In this document: piece after piece, positions 1 to 8,595 of the stretch | How the letters are laid out: each line of letters begins with the position of its first letter | Position numbering within the stretch: position 1 is the first letter of the stretch | Assembly: GCF_000568255.1 (NCBI RefSeq) | Contig: NZ_KK037166.1 | Coordinates: 7,922,695 to 7,965,069, forward strand | Reading direction: 5' to 3' | Origin: Kutzneria sp. 744 | GTDB taxonomy: Bacteria > Actinomycetota > Actinomycetes > Mycobacteriales > Pseudonocardiaceae | Length of the DNA stretch: 42,375 nt | The notes under the pieces: model-generated | Seen by the model: the letters and a program-made list of their open reading frames with translations, nothing else | Databases searched by the model: none | Told to the model about the DNA's origin: nothing | Program-made: the position numbers and the translations under genes

Positions 1-702
1 GCCACCGTGGAGCCTCGCGTGGCGCAACCGGCACTGCGGCAACACCTCCTGGCCTCCGGTCGCTACACCTGGCTGCCGGGTCGTGAGGTTCGGGCGTTGC
101 TGCCCCAGGGCGTGCGTGATGATCACGGCGAAGTGCACGGGGCGGATCTGGTCCTGCTGTGCACCGGGGCTGCGTTGGGCGGCCTGGTGCGGGAAATCGT
201 CGGCGAGGTGCCGGTGCGGAGGGTGCGGTTGCAGATGATGCAGACCGATCCGCTGGACGAGCCGCTGACCACGTCGGTGGCCGACGGCGACAGCTTCCGC
301 TACTACCCGGCCTATCGCGGCCCGGCGCTGGACGCCTTGAACCTTCAGCAGCCGCAGCCGCCGGTTCCCCGTGAGCACAAGATGCAACTCCTGATGGTGC
401 AACGGCTTGATGGTTCGCTGACCATCGGCGACACCCACGAGTACGACGAGCCCTTCACCTTCGACGTCGACTCCGCCCCGTACGAGCATCTCGTTTCTGT
501 GGCGGAATCCCTGCTGGGGCGGGCACTTCCGCCGAGTCGGCGGCGGTGGGCCGGCGTGTACGCCCAACACACCGATCCGGCCATGGTCGTGCACCGGGCC
601 GCCGTCGCCGACAACGCCTGGCTGATCACCGGACCGGGCGGCCGGGGCATGACCTGTTCGCCGGCCATCGCCGAGCGCACCGCACTGGAGGCGGGACTCT
701 GA
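1..702 (+). CDS. FAD-dependent oxidoreductase, C-terminal part (5' end outside window)
   Basis: The frame is open from base 1, so the gene begins upstream and its N-terminal FAD-binding Rossmann motif is not in the window. What is visible is the second half of a DAO/glycine-oxidase-type flavoprotein: VEPRVAQPAL, a conserved stretch before the substrate domain; ADLVLLCTGA, the usual strand before the second FAD contact; and a C-terminal TGPGGRGMTCSPAIAE segment that would close over the flavin. It overlaps the next gene by one base (TGATG, 700-704), so the two are translationally coupled. The partner is a phosphonatase-like HAD hydrolase. Flavoproteins of this family (annotated as TIGR03364 in databases, from memory) sit beside such hydrolases and can oxidise N-substituted aminophosphonates. 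A role in phosphonate breakdown is therefore inferred from family and context. Confidence 0.8.
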   Translation, partial: ATVEPRVAQPALRQHLLASGRYTWLPGREVRALLPQGVRDDHGEVHGADLVLLCTGAALGGLVREIVGEVPVRRVRLQMMQTDPLDEPLTTSVADGDSFRYYPAYRGPALDALNLQQPQPPVPREHKMQLLMVQRLDGSLTIGDTHEYDEPFTFDVDSAPYEHLVSVAESLLGRALPPSRRRWAGVYAQHTDPAMVVHRAAVADNAWLITGPGGRGMTCSPAIAERTALEAGL

Positions 703-1364
703 TGATCTCCTTGGCAGTACTGGACATGGCCGGCACCACGGTGGCCGACGACGGCCTGGTCGAGCAGGCGTTCTCCGAGGCCATTGGTGCCGTAGGAGTG
801 TCCTGCACGGACGATCGCTTCCCGGCGATGCTGGACCACGTGCGCCGCACCATGGGGCAGTCCAAGATCGTCGTGTTCCGGGCGCTGCTGCCGGAAACCG
901 AGGCGCAGCAGGCCAATCGGGCCTTCGAGGCCGCCTACAGCCGGCTCGTCGAGGCCGGGCACTGCTCGTCGATCCCGGGTGCCGAGCAGGCGATCAAGGA
1001 CCTGCGGGCTGCCGGCGTGAAGGTCGCGCTGACCACCGGCTTCGCCCGTCCCACCCAGGACGCCATCATCGCCGCCCTCGGCTGGCACGACCTGACCGAC
1101 ATCGCCCTCACCCCAGCCGACGCCGGCCGCGGGCGGCCGTTCCCGGACATGGTGCTCACGGCAGTGCTGCGCCTGGGCATCGACGACGTGCGGGAGGTCG
1201 CCGTGGTCGGCGACACCCCGTCCGACGTGGTCAGCGGCCTGCGGGCCGGGGCCGCCATCGCCGCCGGCGTGCTCACCGGGGCCTCGACCCGGGCGGAATT
1301 CGAGGCGGTGCAGGCAACTCACGTGCTGGAGTCGGTGCGGGACCTGCCGGCCCTGCTCAGCTGA
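702..1364 (+). CDS. phosphonatase-like HAD hydrolase
   Basis: 220 aa, HAD superfamily. The nucleophile motif is LDMAGTTV with Asp8. A lysine in MGQSKIVVFRAL (Lys55) aligns by eye with the Schiff-base lysine of phosphonoacetaldehyde hydrolase PhnX. Later HAD motifs are ALTTGFARPT (Thr/Ser motif) and VAVVGDTPSDVVSG (acidic motif). The ATG at 702 overlaps the upstream stop, which fixes the start. With the FAD oxidase before it, the likely job is to cleave the C-P bond of a phosphonoaldehyde made by that enzyme, releasing phosphate. PhnX itself is usually somewhat longer, so phosphonatase-like is the safe name. The gene runs tail-to-tail into the minus-strand regulator with an 8-base overlap at the stops. 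Confidence 0.85.
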   Translation: MISLAVLDMAGTTVADDGLVEQAFSEAIGAVGVSCTDDRFPAMLDHVRRTMGQSKIVVFRALLPETEAQQANRAFEAAYSRLVEAGHCSSIPGAEQAIKDLRAAGVKVALTTGFARPTQDAIIAALGWHDLTDIALTPADAGRGRPFPDMVLTAVLRLGIDDVREVAVVGDTPSDVVSGLRAGAAIAAGVLTGASTRAEFEAVQATHVLESVRDLPALLS

Positions 1365-4072
1365 GGGCCAGTTCCACGGTCTGACGCCAGTTCATGGCCC
1401 GGCCCTCGGCGAACAGGGTGTCGTAGGACTGCGCGCCGAGGGAGTCTCGGGCCGTGGCCAGGGCATCGGTGAACAGTCGGGCCACGGACCGGGCGATCAT
1501 GCCCGGGCTGAACTGGTCGGCATACGTGGAGGCGGCGCCGCCCAGCCGGGCCGACCGGGTCGGGTCGTCCCGGTGCGCGGCGATGACCGCCAGGTAGATC
1601 AGCGCGAGCACCATGATCAAGGGCGCGCCGACCGGCTCCAGGATCGCCACCGCCTCCCGGGCCGCCCGCTCGGCTGGCACCCACTCGGCCCGGTGGATCA
1701 GCACGGCGGCCCGCCAGGCCAGGATCACGCCCAGGTCCCATGGCGCACCGGCCGGCCGGCGCTCGGCCTCCAGCGCGATCAGGTCGCGTTCGGCCTGCTC
1801 GGGCCGGCCCAGCTTGAGCTCCATGCCGGCCCGAATGGCCCGCACGCCGCCGTGGGTGCTCGGCCAGTCCAGCTGGCGCAGCACGATCTCCGCCTCGGTG
1901 AACATGGCGTGGGACAGCGCGTAGTCCCTGGTCCAGTTCCCGATGTGGGCCCGGCGGCACAGCGCCGTGGCCAGCGTCTCGGGATCGCCGGTGTCCCGGG
2001 CCATGGCGATGGCCTTGTCGGCCAGCCGGCCCACCTCGGCCAGGTCCCGGCCGGTCACCGTGTACGCGTAGTGCGCGAGCACGCCGGCCTGGTCGCTGTC
2101 GGCCAGGATCTCCCGGGCCCACTGCTGGTACTCGCGGAAGCTGCCCGCGACCAGCCAGAGCGGGTGGAAGTCGAGGATCGCGGCGCAGCGGGCGAATCGG
2201 CCCCGATCGAGCAGCCAGCGCATGGCCGCCCGCAGGTTGTCACGCTCGTCGGTCAACCGCCGGAACCACGTGCGCTGGTCCGGGCCGTCCACGCCGTGTC
2301 GCGCCTGCCGCATGAGGCCTTCGACGTGCACGGCGTGGCGTTCCCGGAGGCCGTCGAGGTTTCCCTGGACCCGGGCGAAGGTCCGGACCGTCTCCAGCAG
2401 GGCGAACCGCGACTCGCCCTGGCGCACGATCAGGCTGGCGTCCAGCAATCCGCTCAACAGCCTCAGGGTCGTGGTCAGGTCCAGATCGGCGACCTCGGCC
2501 GCGGCCGCCGCGGTGCAACCTCCGGCGAACACCGACATTGCCCGCAGCATGGCTTGTTCGTCGGTGGTGAGCAGGTCGTAGCTCCACGCGATGGTGGCCG
2601 ACAGCGCCTGGTGCCGGGCCGGGAGGTCACGAGCCCCGTCAGTGAGCAGGTCGTGGGACCGTTCGAGCTGGTCTTGCAGTGCCTCGGGGGACAGCAGCCG
2701 GGTTCGGGCGGCCGCGAGCTCGACGGCCAGCGGCAGGCGGTCCATCCGCTCGCAGATCGCCTCAACTGTGTCGCTGTCGAGGTCGCCGAGCGCCCCGGCC
2801 TGACGCGCGCGTTCGGTGAACAGCTCCATCGCCGCCGGCATGTCCAGCGACTGCACCGGGCGCAGCTGCTCACCGTTCAGCCGTAGTGGAGACCGGCTGG
2901 TGACCAGCACCGTGAGCCGGGGCGCGGCGTCGAGCAGCCAGCCGATGTCCGGCGCGGCGTCCAGTAGATGTTCGAGATTGTCCAGCAGCAGCAACGGACT
3001 CCGGTCCCGCAGGTGCCGCTGCACGGTGGTGCGCAACGAATCGCCGGCCAGGTCCTTGATGGCCAGGCCGGCGGCGATGGTCGGCAGCACCAGGTTCGGG
3101 TCGCGGATCGGGGCCAGCGGCACGACCGTGACGCCGTCGGCAAACCGCGTCTCCAGTTCCCGTGCTGCGGCCAGGGCCAGCCGCGTCTTGCCGACGCCGC
3201 CGGGTCCGGTCAGCGTCACCAGCCGCGCCCGGGCGACCCGTTCGACCACGTCCGCGACGTCACGGTCGCGGCCGATCAGCCTCGTGCGATGGGCTGGCAG
3301 CGCCGATTCCGGCTCGCGCGGCGGCATCAGGTCGAGGGCGGGATCGTTGCGCAGCACGGCCAGTTCGAGGCGTTGCAGCTCCGCGCCGGGATCGATGCCC
3401 AGCTCCTCGGCCAGGTGCGTCCTGGTGCGGCGGGCGATGTCCAGCGCCTTGGTCGACTGGCCGGCGCGGTGCAGGGCCAGCACGAGCTGGCCGATGAGCC
3501 GCTCCCGGGTCGGATGGGTGTCGGCGAGCGTGGTGATCTCGCCGAGGATCTCGTTGTGCTGGCCCAGGCGGAGCCGCGCGTCGATCCGGTCCTCCATCGC
3601 CACCAGGCGCGTCTCTTCGAGGCCGCCGCACAGCCTTTCGCGGATCTCCGGCGCCGCCACATCGGCCAGCGCCGGCCCGCGCCACAGGCCCAGCGCCTGG
3701 TCGAGCAGCACGACCTTGACCCGGTCGTTCGGCGCGAGCCGGGCCCGGGTCACGCCGTTCGAGAAGCGATGCACGTCCACCGCCAGCGGATCGGCCCCGC
3801 AACAGGTAGCCGGCGCCCTCGGTGGCGATCCCCATCGCCTCGCCCACGTCGGCCAGGATCGCCCGCAGATTCGACACCTGCACCTTGATCGCATGCGGCG
3901 CACTGCGCGGCGGGTCGCCCGGCCACACCCACTCGATCAGCCTCTGCACCGGGACCGTCCGGTTGACCTCCAGCGCCAGCAGGGCCAGCACCAGCCGCTG
4001 CTGCCGTGGCCCCAGCGCCACCACGTCGTCGCCCATCCGCGCGCCGACCGGTCCCAGCAGACGAAGCTCCAC
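1357..4072 (-). CDS. SARP/AfsR-type regulator (wHTH-BTAD-NB-ARC-TPR), frameshifted as sequenced
   Basis: Read across one frameshift this is about 904 aa. The N-terminus (GTG at 4072, VELRLLGPVG) is an OmpR-like winged helix with the SARP signature PRQQRLVLALLAL and SAPHAIKVQVSNLR. A BTAD domain follows (LWRGPALADVAAPEI...LGQHNEILGEI), then an NB-ARC ATPase with P-loop GPGGVGKTRLAL and sensor LLLLDNLEHLLDA, then helical TPR-like repeats to the end. The first roughly 90 residues lie in a different frame from the rest: the frame changes at the C4 run 3795-3798 (G4 on the coding strand), where removing one base restores a continuous protein. Such proteins activate nearby metabolic or antibiotic genes. 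It is divergent from the NB-ARC/KAP gene across 111 bp, so joint control is plausible. Whether it is functional depends on whether the frameshift is real. Confidence 0.75.
3795..3798. other. frameshift site in SARP regulator (C4 homopolymer)
   Basis: On the minus strand, codons TAC CTG TTG CGG give GYLLR in the N-terminal frame. The conserved continuation ADPLAVDVHRF is reached only if one G of the GGGG run is dropped. The SARP homology is continuous across the switch, so this is a single-base insertion (mutation or base-call error), not a gene boundary. Confidence 0.8.
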
Positions 4073-4161
4073 CGGTCCCAAGGTGGCACAAGTCGAGCCC
4101 CCTTTCACGCCAAAGCAGGAGTAACACGTATTTCTCGGCCTCCCGGTGCATCCTGTACGCG

Positions 4162-4173
4162 TTCGCACGCGAA
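4162..4173. promoter_or_regulatory. TTCGC-AC-GCGAA palindrome in shared divergent promoter region
   Basis: Perfect inverted repeat (TTCGCACGCGAA) in the 111-bp gap between the SARP-type gene and the NB-ARC/KAP gene. Its right edge overlaps the GAAAGGGG ribosome-binding site (4171-4178) of the latter. Position suggests an operator acting on the fusion gene; the binding protein is unknown. Confidence 0.4.
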
Positions 4174-4183
4174 AGGGGCCGTG

Positions 4184-6721
4184 ATGACAGGGCCGATCCC
4201 GCGGCAGCTCCCGGCGCCGGTGCAGAACTTCATTGGACGAGATTCAGAGATCGAGTTACTCAACCAGCTGGTCGGTGGCGAGACACCGGGTGTGATCCAG
4301 GTGGTGGGTATGGGCGGTGTCGGCAAGACGGCGTTGGTGGTGCACTGGGCCAACCAAGTGGCCGAAAACTTCCCCTATGGCCAGATCTTCCTCGACATGC
4401 GTGGATACTCCGCTGGCGGCGTCCCCGTCGCACCCGCCGTGGCCCTGGCCTCGGTCCTGAGCGCATTCGGCGTCGAGCCCGACCGGATGCCGGACGGCCT
4501 TGATGCCCGCTCGGCACTGTTCCGCGAGATGGCCAGCTTCCGGCATATGTTGATCGTGCTCGACAATGTGGCCGCCAGCGAGCAGGTCGCGCCACTGGTA
4601 CCCGACGACGGCGATTGCCAGTTGGTGATCACGAGTCGCCGCGACTTGAACTTGTCGGCGACCACCTTCACCAGGTTGATCCGGGTCGATCCGCTGGCCG
4701 ACGACGAATCACGGGAGTTGCTGGCGGAAGTGCTCGGCGGCGAGCGTATGGCTGCCGAACCTGAAGCGGTCAGCCGGCTCATCGACAGCTGTCAGGGGCT
4801 GCCGTTGGCCCTGCGTGTAGCTGCCGGGCGCGCACTGCGAAGTCAGCGGCCCCTGTCCGAACTGGCCGACAGCACTCGCGGACTCGAGGACGTGGTTTCT
4901 ACGGAACACATGCTGTCCTTGACCTACGCCACGCTGTCGTCCGAAGCTGCGCGGCTGCTGCGGCGGCTGGGACTGCACCCGGGCGGTCCGGTGAAGATCG
5001 CGGAGGCCGCCGCGCTCGCCGACGTGCCGCCGCAGGCCGCTGCCGCCTTGCTCGAAACCCTCGCGAACGAGAGCATGCTCGATCGGGACGGTGCGGACAG
5101 CTACCAGCTGCATTCGTTGATCCATGCCTATGCTCACGAGTTGTTGTTACGAGAGGAAACCGCCGAGGGTCGCGCGGCGGCCGAGACGCGGCTGAGCCGA
5201 CTCACGCGGGTGCCCCGGCGGAACGTCGAATTCGTGGATGATGCGCCGGCGTGCAAAGATCGGCTGGACCGGGATCTGCTGGCTGAAGACCTGGCGAAGC
5301 GGTTGCGGCAGGCGCAGGATCGGCGGCCGGAGGTGTCCTTCCTGCTGCACCTGGATGGACCCTGGGGAGCGGGCAAGACGAGCCTGCTCAACCTGATCGA
5401 ACACGAGCTGGCCGCATCGGCGCTGGTCGTGACGTTCAATGCCTGGCGGTACGCCCGGGTGGAACCGCCGTGGTGGGCGCTGATCACCTGCCTTCGGGAC
5501 CAACTGATCCGGGCCCAGCCGCGACGGAACCGACTGTGGTGGCACGTAAAGGAGACGTGGGCGCGGGTGCGCCGGTCGGGAGCCTCCTATCTGCTGGCGA
5601 TGCTCGTGCTGGCGGTGCTTGTCGCCGCGGTGCTCATGATCTTCCAACCGATTCCGTTGGCGCCCAAGGACTTCGGGGACTTCGCCAAGGCGATCACGGG
5701 CGGACTGGGGGTGCTGGCGGCGTTCTGGTCGGTGGGCAAGATCGCGGCCCGGCTGCTGCTGTGGAACTCGGCCAGTGGGGCCCGGCTGCTGGAGCAGTCG
5801 CACACCAACCCGATGCGTGAGGTGACGGAGCACTTCGCCTGGCTGGTCGACCACGCGTCCAAACCGGTGGTGCTGTTCATCGACGACCTCGACCGGTGCG
5901 ACGAGAAGTACGTGGTGGCGATCCTGGAAGCCGTGCAGAACCTGGTTCGCGACGCGCCGGGCGGCACGAAACAGATCCCGCGCGCGGCCAGTTTCGTGGT
6001 CGCGGCCGACGGGGCGTGGCTGCGCCGGGCCTACGAGAAGACGTACGAGAACTTCCAGGGCGCCGTGGACGAACCGGGCCGGCCGCTCGGACATCTGTTC
6101 CTGGACAAGCTGTTCCAGCTCAGCGTGCCGATGCCGGCCATGGGCGAGGAGGCGCGATCCTGCTACTTCGACACGCTGCTGGGGGTCGCCCCCGACTCTG
6201 GCCGTCAGGAGCCGACCGACGAGGTGCACGAGGCGCAGGCCCGGATGGTGAGCAGCCGCACCGAGGGCGAGGTGCTCGACGTCCTCGACAACGCCAGCCC
6301 ACCGGTTCGGCGGGCGGTCATCGCCGACGCCATCGCCAAGATGTCCACGCCGGAGGTCAGCGCGGCGACCGAGCACGAGCTCCAGAAGTTCGCCCCGCTG
6401 CTGCTGGCCAACCCGCGAGGCATGAAGCGCTTCGTCAACACCTACGGCGTGGTGCGCACCCTGCGCACGCTGGAGGGCAACACCGTGGGTTCGGACGCGC
6501 TCGCGCTGTGGACGATCATCCGCCTGCGGTGGCCGCTGCTGGCCGAGCACCTCGAACAGGATGCCGACCTGATCGACCGGATCATGGCGGCCGAGGCCGA
6601 CGACGATCTCCCCGACCAGCTGAAGTGCCTGATCACGGCGCCCGAGGTGCGGCGGTTCTTCAAGGAGTCGCAGCTCACCCCGGCGATGTTCCGGTCCTGC
6701 GGCGGCGGCCAGATCGGCTGA
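4184..6721 (+). CDS. NB-ARC STAND ATPase fused to KAP-family membrane P-loop NTPase
   Basis: 845 aa from ATG 4184, placed by GAAAGGGG five bases upstream (GTG 4181 is an in-frame alternative). Residues 1-360 are an NB-ARC module: LPAPVQNFIGRDSEIELL, P-loop GMGGVGKT (42-49), HMLIVLDNVAASEQV (Walker B), LVITSRRD (sensor) and CQGLPLALRVAAGRAL (GLPLA). No TPR repeats follow. A second P-loop, GPWGAGKT (392-399), starts a KAP NTPase: FNAWRYARVEPPWWAL, two hydrophobic membrane segments (about 467-490 and 503-525) inserted between Walker A and Walker B, FIDDLDRCDEKYV (565-573) and NPRGMKRFVNTY. TM insertions in the P-loop domain are diagnostic of KAP proteins. NB-ARC supplies nucleotide-switched oligomerisation in AfsR, Apaf-1 and NLR proteins. 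A membrane-acting sensor/effector, possibly anti-phage, is inference. Confidence 0.85.
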   Translation: MTGPIPRQLPAPVQNFIGRDSEIELLNQLVGGETPGVIQVVGMGGVGKTALVVHWANQVAENFPYGQIFLDMRGYSAGGVPVAPAVALASVLSAFGVEPDRMPDGLDARSALFREMASFRHMLIVLDNVAASEQVAPLVPDDGDCQLVITSRRDLNLSATTFTRLIRVDPLADDESRELLAEVLGGERMAAEPEAVSRLIDSCQGLPLALRVAAGRALRSQRPLSELADSTRGLEDVVSTEHMLSLTYATLSSEAARLLRRLGLHPGGPVKIAEAAALADVPPQAAAALLETLANESMLDRDGADSYQLHSLIHAYAHELLLREETAEGRAAAETRLSRLTRVPRRNVEFVDDAPACKDRLDRDLLAEDLAKRLRQAQDRRPEVSFLLHLDGPWGAGKTSLLNLIEHELAASALVVTFNAWRYARVEPPWWALITCLRDQLIRAQPRRNRLWWHVKETWARVRRSGASYLLAMLVLAVLVAAVLMIFQPIPLAPKDFGDFAKAITGGLGVLAAFWSVGKIAARLLLWNSASGARLLEQSHTNPMREVTEHFAWLVDHASKPVVLFIDDLDRCDEKYVVAILEAVQNLVRDAPGGTKQIPRAASFVVAADGAWLRRAYEKTYENFQGAVDEPGRPLGHLFLDKLFQLSVPMPAMGEEARSCYFDTLLGVAPDSGRQEPTDEVHEAQARMVSSRTEGEVLDVLDNASPPVRRAVIADAIAKMSTPEVSAATEHELQKFAPLLLANPRGMKRFVNTYGVVRTLRTLEGNTVGSDALALWTIIRLRWPLLAEHLEQDADLIDRIMAAEADDDLPDQLKCLITAPEVRRFFKESQLTPAMFRSCGGGQIG

Positions 6722-6725
6722 CTTG

Positions 6726-7316
6726 TCAGGCCCGCAACAGCGGGACCAGCACCTCGTCGACGATCTCGGCGACGACCTCGTCGGTGATGGGGCCGCCGTG
6801 GGTGAGGAAGTGGTCGCGCATCAGCGCGGGGCCGACGGCGGCGACGCGGGGCGTCAGCGCGCCGGGGCGGACCTGCCCGCGGGCGGCGGCGCGGCGTACG
6901 AGGTCGAGCATGAGCTGGTTGCGGCGTTCGACGAACCGCTCTCTGTGTCGCAGCATGGCTTTCTGGTCGATGGCGACCTCGGCCAGCACCGACCGCACGG
7001 CCTGGCCCAGCGGACTGTTGAGGGCGTCGGCCATGGTGCGCAGGGCGGCGAACAGGTCGGCGCGCAGCTCGCCGGTGTCAGGCAGTTCGCCGACGGTGGG
7101 GAAGGCGTGGATGACGGCGTCCATCATCAGCTCGGGCCGGCCGGCCCAGCGCCGGTACAGCGAGGCCTTGCTGGTGCGGGCCCGTTCGGCCACCCGCTCC
7201 ATGGTCAGCCGCTGGTAGCCGACCTCAACCAGCTCCTCCAGGGCGGCGGTGAAGATCGCCTGGTTGAGCTCGTCGCCGCGTCGTCGCGGCCCCTTGCGGT
7301 GATCCACGCCACCCAT
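6726..7316 (-). CDS. TetR-family repressor
   Basis: 196 aa. The N-terminal helix-turn-helix is typical of TetR: residues around 18-62 read AIFTAALEELVEVGYQRLTM, then VAERARTSKASLYRRW and AGRPELMMDA. The C-terminal part is a helical ligand/dimer domain ending VPLLRA. It is divergent from a glycosyltransferase gene, with 87 bp between starts. That gap holds two palindromes with a shared half-site, one next to each gene, the standard layout for a repressor controlling itself and its neighbour. The ligand is probably the glycosyltransferase substrate or product (inference from context). Confidence 0.9.
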   Translation of the reverse strand: MGGVDHRKGPRRRGDELNQAIFTAALEELVEVGYQRLTMERVAERARTSKASLYRRWAGRPELMMDAVIHAFPTVGELPDTGELRADLFAALRTMADALNSPLGQAVRSVLAEVAIDQKAMLRHRERFVERRNQLMLDLVRRAAARGQVRPGALTPRVAAVGPALMRDHFLTHGGPITDEVVAEIVDEVLVPLLRA

Positions 7317-7325
7317 CCATTCAGC

Positions 7326-7348
7326 TTAGAGTCCGTTGCGTTCTCTAA
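7326..7348. promoter_or_regulatory. TetR operator candidate 1
   Basis: Imperfect 23-bp palindrome with outer arms TTAGAG and CTCTAA. The right half, read on the minus strand, is TTAGAGAACG, matching the half-site of operator 2. It lies about 10 bp upstream of the TetR start, so it would cover that gene's promoter or 5' end. Confidence 0.6.
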
Positions 7349-7369
7349 CGCCCGGGACTACCGTCAGGA

Positions 7370-7390
7370 TAGAAAACGCTTCGTTCTCTA
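7370..7390. promoter_or_regulatory. TetR operator candidate 2
   Basis: 21-bp palindrome TAGAAAACG-CTT-CGTTCTCTA with one mismatched pair between arms. The half-site TAGAGAACG is shared with operator 1, about 43 bp away (about four helical turns). It ends 13 bases before the GTG of the glycosyltransferase gene, so a bound repressor would block transcription of that gene. Confidence 0.6.
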
Positions 7391-7403
7391 TGGGGGAGTC
7401 CTC

Positions 7404-8531
7404 GTGCGTGTTCTCGTAGTTTCGGCCCCCGGTGTGGGCCATGTCTTCCCGATCGTCCCGCTGACCTGGGCTTTACGCGCGGCCGGACACGACGTCCTGG
7501 TCGCCACGGCCAGCGCCGGGCTGGTGGTCGCCGGCGCCGGCCTGCCGGTCGTGGACGTGCTGCCCGGTTACGACATGCGGCAGCAGTTCGCGCAGCTCCG
7601 TGAGCAGCATCCGCATTTCGCCGAGATGGGCACCCGCCGCGTCCGGGACGTCAAGGAGGTCGGCGAGTTCCTGCCGTTCCTGACCAGGCCGCTGGTGCCG
7701 GGCGTGCTGGCCGCCGCCGAGCGGTTCCGCCCGGACGTCATCGTGGAGGGCTCCATGTCCGGCGCGGGCCTGATCGCCGCGGCCCGGCTGGGCGTGCCGC
7801 GGGTCGGCCACGGCTTCGGCTTCGTGCGCCCGGCCGGCATGACGGAGATGTTCCGCGAGCACATGGCCGCCGAGTTCGAGCAGCACGGCGTCGGCCTGCC
7901 GGAGCGGATGGCGCACGTCGACATCGCGCCGCCCAGCATGATCGCCGGCGAGCCCGAGGGCTGGTCGATGCGGTACGTGCCCTACAACGGCGGCGGCGTG
8001 GAACCGGACTCGCTGGGCGAGATTCCCGACCGGCCGCGGGTCGCCGTCACGCTCGGCACCGTCGCCCCGACGATGAACGGCCTCGGCCCGGTCGAGCGGA
8101 TCATCGCGGCGGCGCCGGACGTGGACGCCGAGTTCGTGCTGGCGCTGGGTGAGAAGGTCGCCCTCGACAGCCTCGGCCCGCTGCCCTCGAACGTCCGCGC
8201 CGCGGGCTGGATCCCGCTGAACTCGTTGCTGGCCAGCAGTTCCCTGCTCATCCACCACGGTGGCGCCGGCACCGCGATGACGCCGCTGACGATGGGCGTT
8301 CCGCAGCTGGTCGCGCCCAGCGGCGCGGACCGGTACATCAACGCCGACGCGGTGCAGGACCGTGGCATCGGCCTTCAGGTCGAGGAGTCCGAGCTCGACG
8401 CGCGGGTGATCAACCAGCTGCTCGACGAGGACAAGTTCCGCACCACCGCGGCCGAGGTCGCCGCCGAGGTCGCGGCCATGCCGTCGCCGGCCGAGGTGGC
8501 CGCCCGGGTGATTGATTTCGTTCGGGGTTGA
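7404..8531 (+). CDS. macrolide-type glycosyltransferase (GT1/MGT family)
   Basis: 375 aa from GTG 7404, chosen for the GGGGGAG ribosome-binding site at 7392-7398 and because VRVLVVSAPGVGHVFPIVPL is the standard N-terminus of GT-B glycosyltransferases acting on natural products. The C-terminal nucleotide-sugar site is present: AAGWIPLNSLL, LLIHHGGAGTAMTPL and GVPQLVAP, followed by INADAVQDRGIGL. It is cytoplasmic, with no signal peptide. Such enzymes transfer a dTDP- or UDP-sugar to an aglycone, for biosynthesis or to inactivate macrolides. A TetR repressor is divergent upstream and a cysteine-less P450-like gene is 64 bp downstream on the same strand. That pairing recalls EryCIII/EryCII and DesVII/DesVIII. 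No polyketide or deoxysugar genes are in the window, so resistance or tailoring by a lone module is possible. Confidence 0.85.
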   Translation: MRVLVVSAPGVGHVFPIVPLTWALRAAGHDVLVATASAGLVVAGAGLPVVDVLPGYDMRQQFAQLREQHPHFAEMGTRRVRDVKEVGEFLPFLTRPLVPGVLAAAERFRPDVIVEGSMSGAGLIAAARLGVPRVGHGFGFVRPAGMTEMFREHMAAEFEQHGVGLPERMAHVDIAPPSMIAGEPEGWSMRYVPYNGGGVEPDSLGEIPDRPRVAVTLGTVAPTMNGLGPVERIIAAAPDVDAEFVLALGEKVALDSLGPLPSNVRAAGWIPLNSLLASSSLLIHHGGAGTAMTPLTMGVPQLVAPSGADRYINADAVQDRGIGLQVEESELDARVINQLLDEDKFRTTAAEVAAEVAAMPSPAEVAARVIDFVRG

Positions 8532-8595
8532 ACCGGTCCGCGTCACCGCTCGTGTCACCCACACTTGACGGCAACGGCACGGGGGTGCGCGGGAC

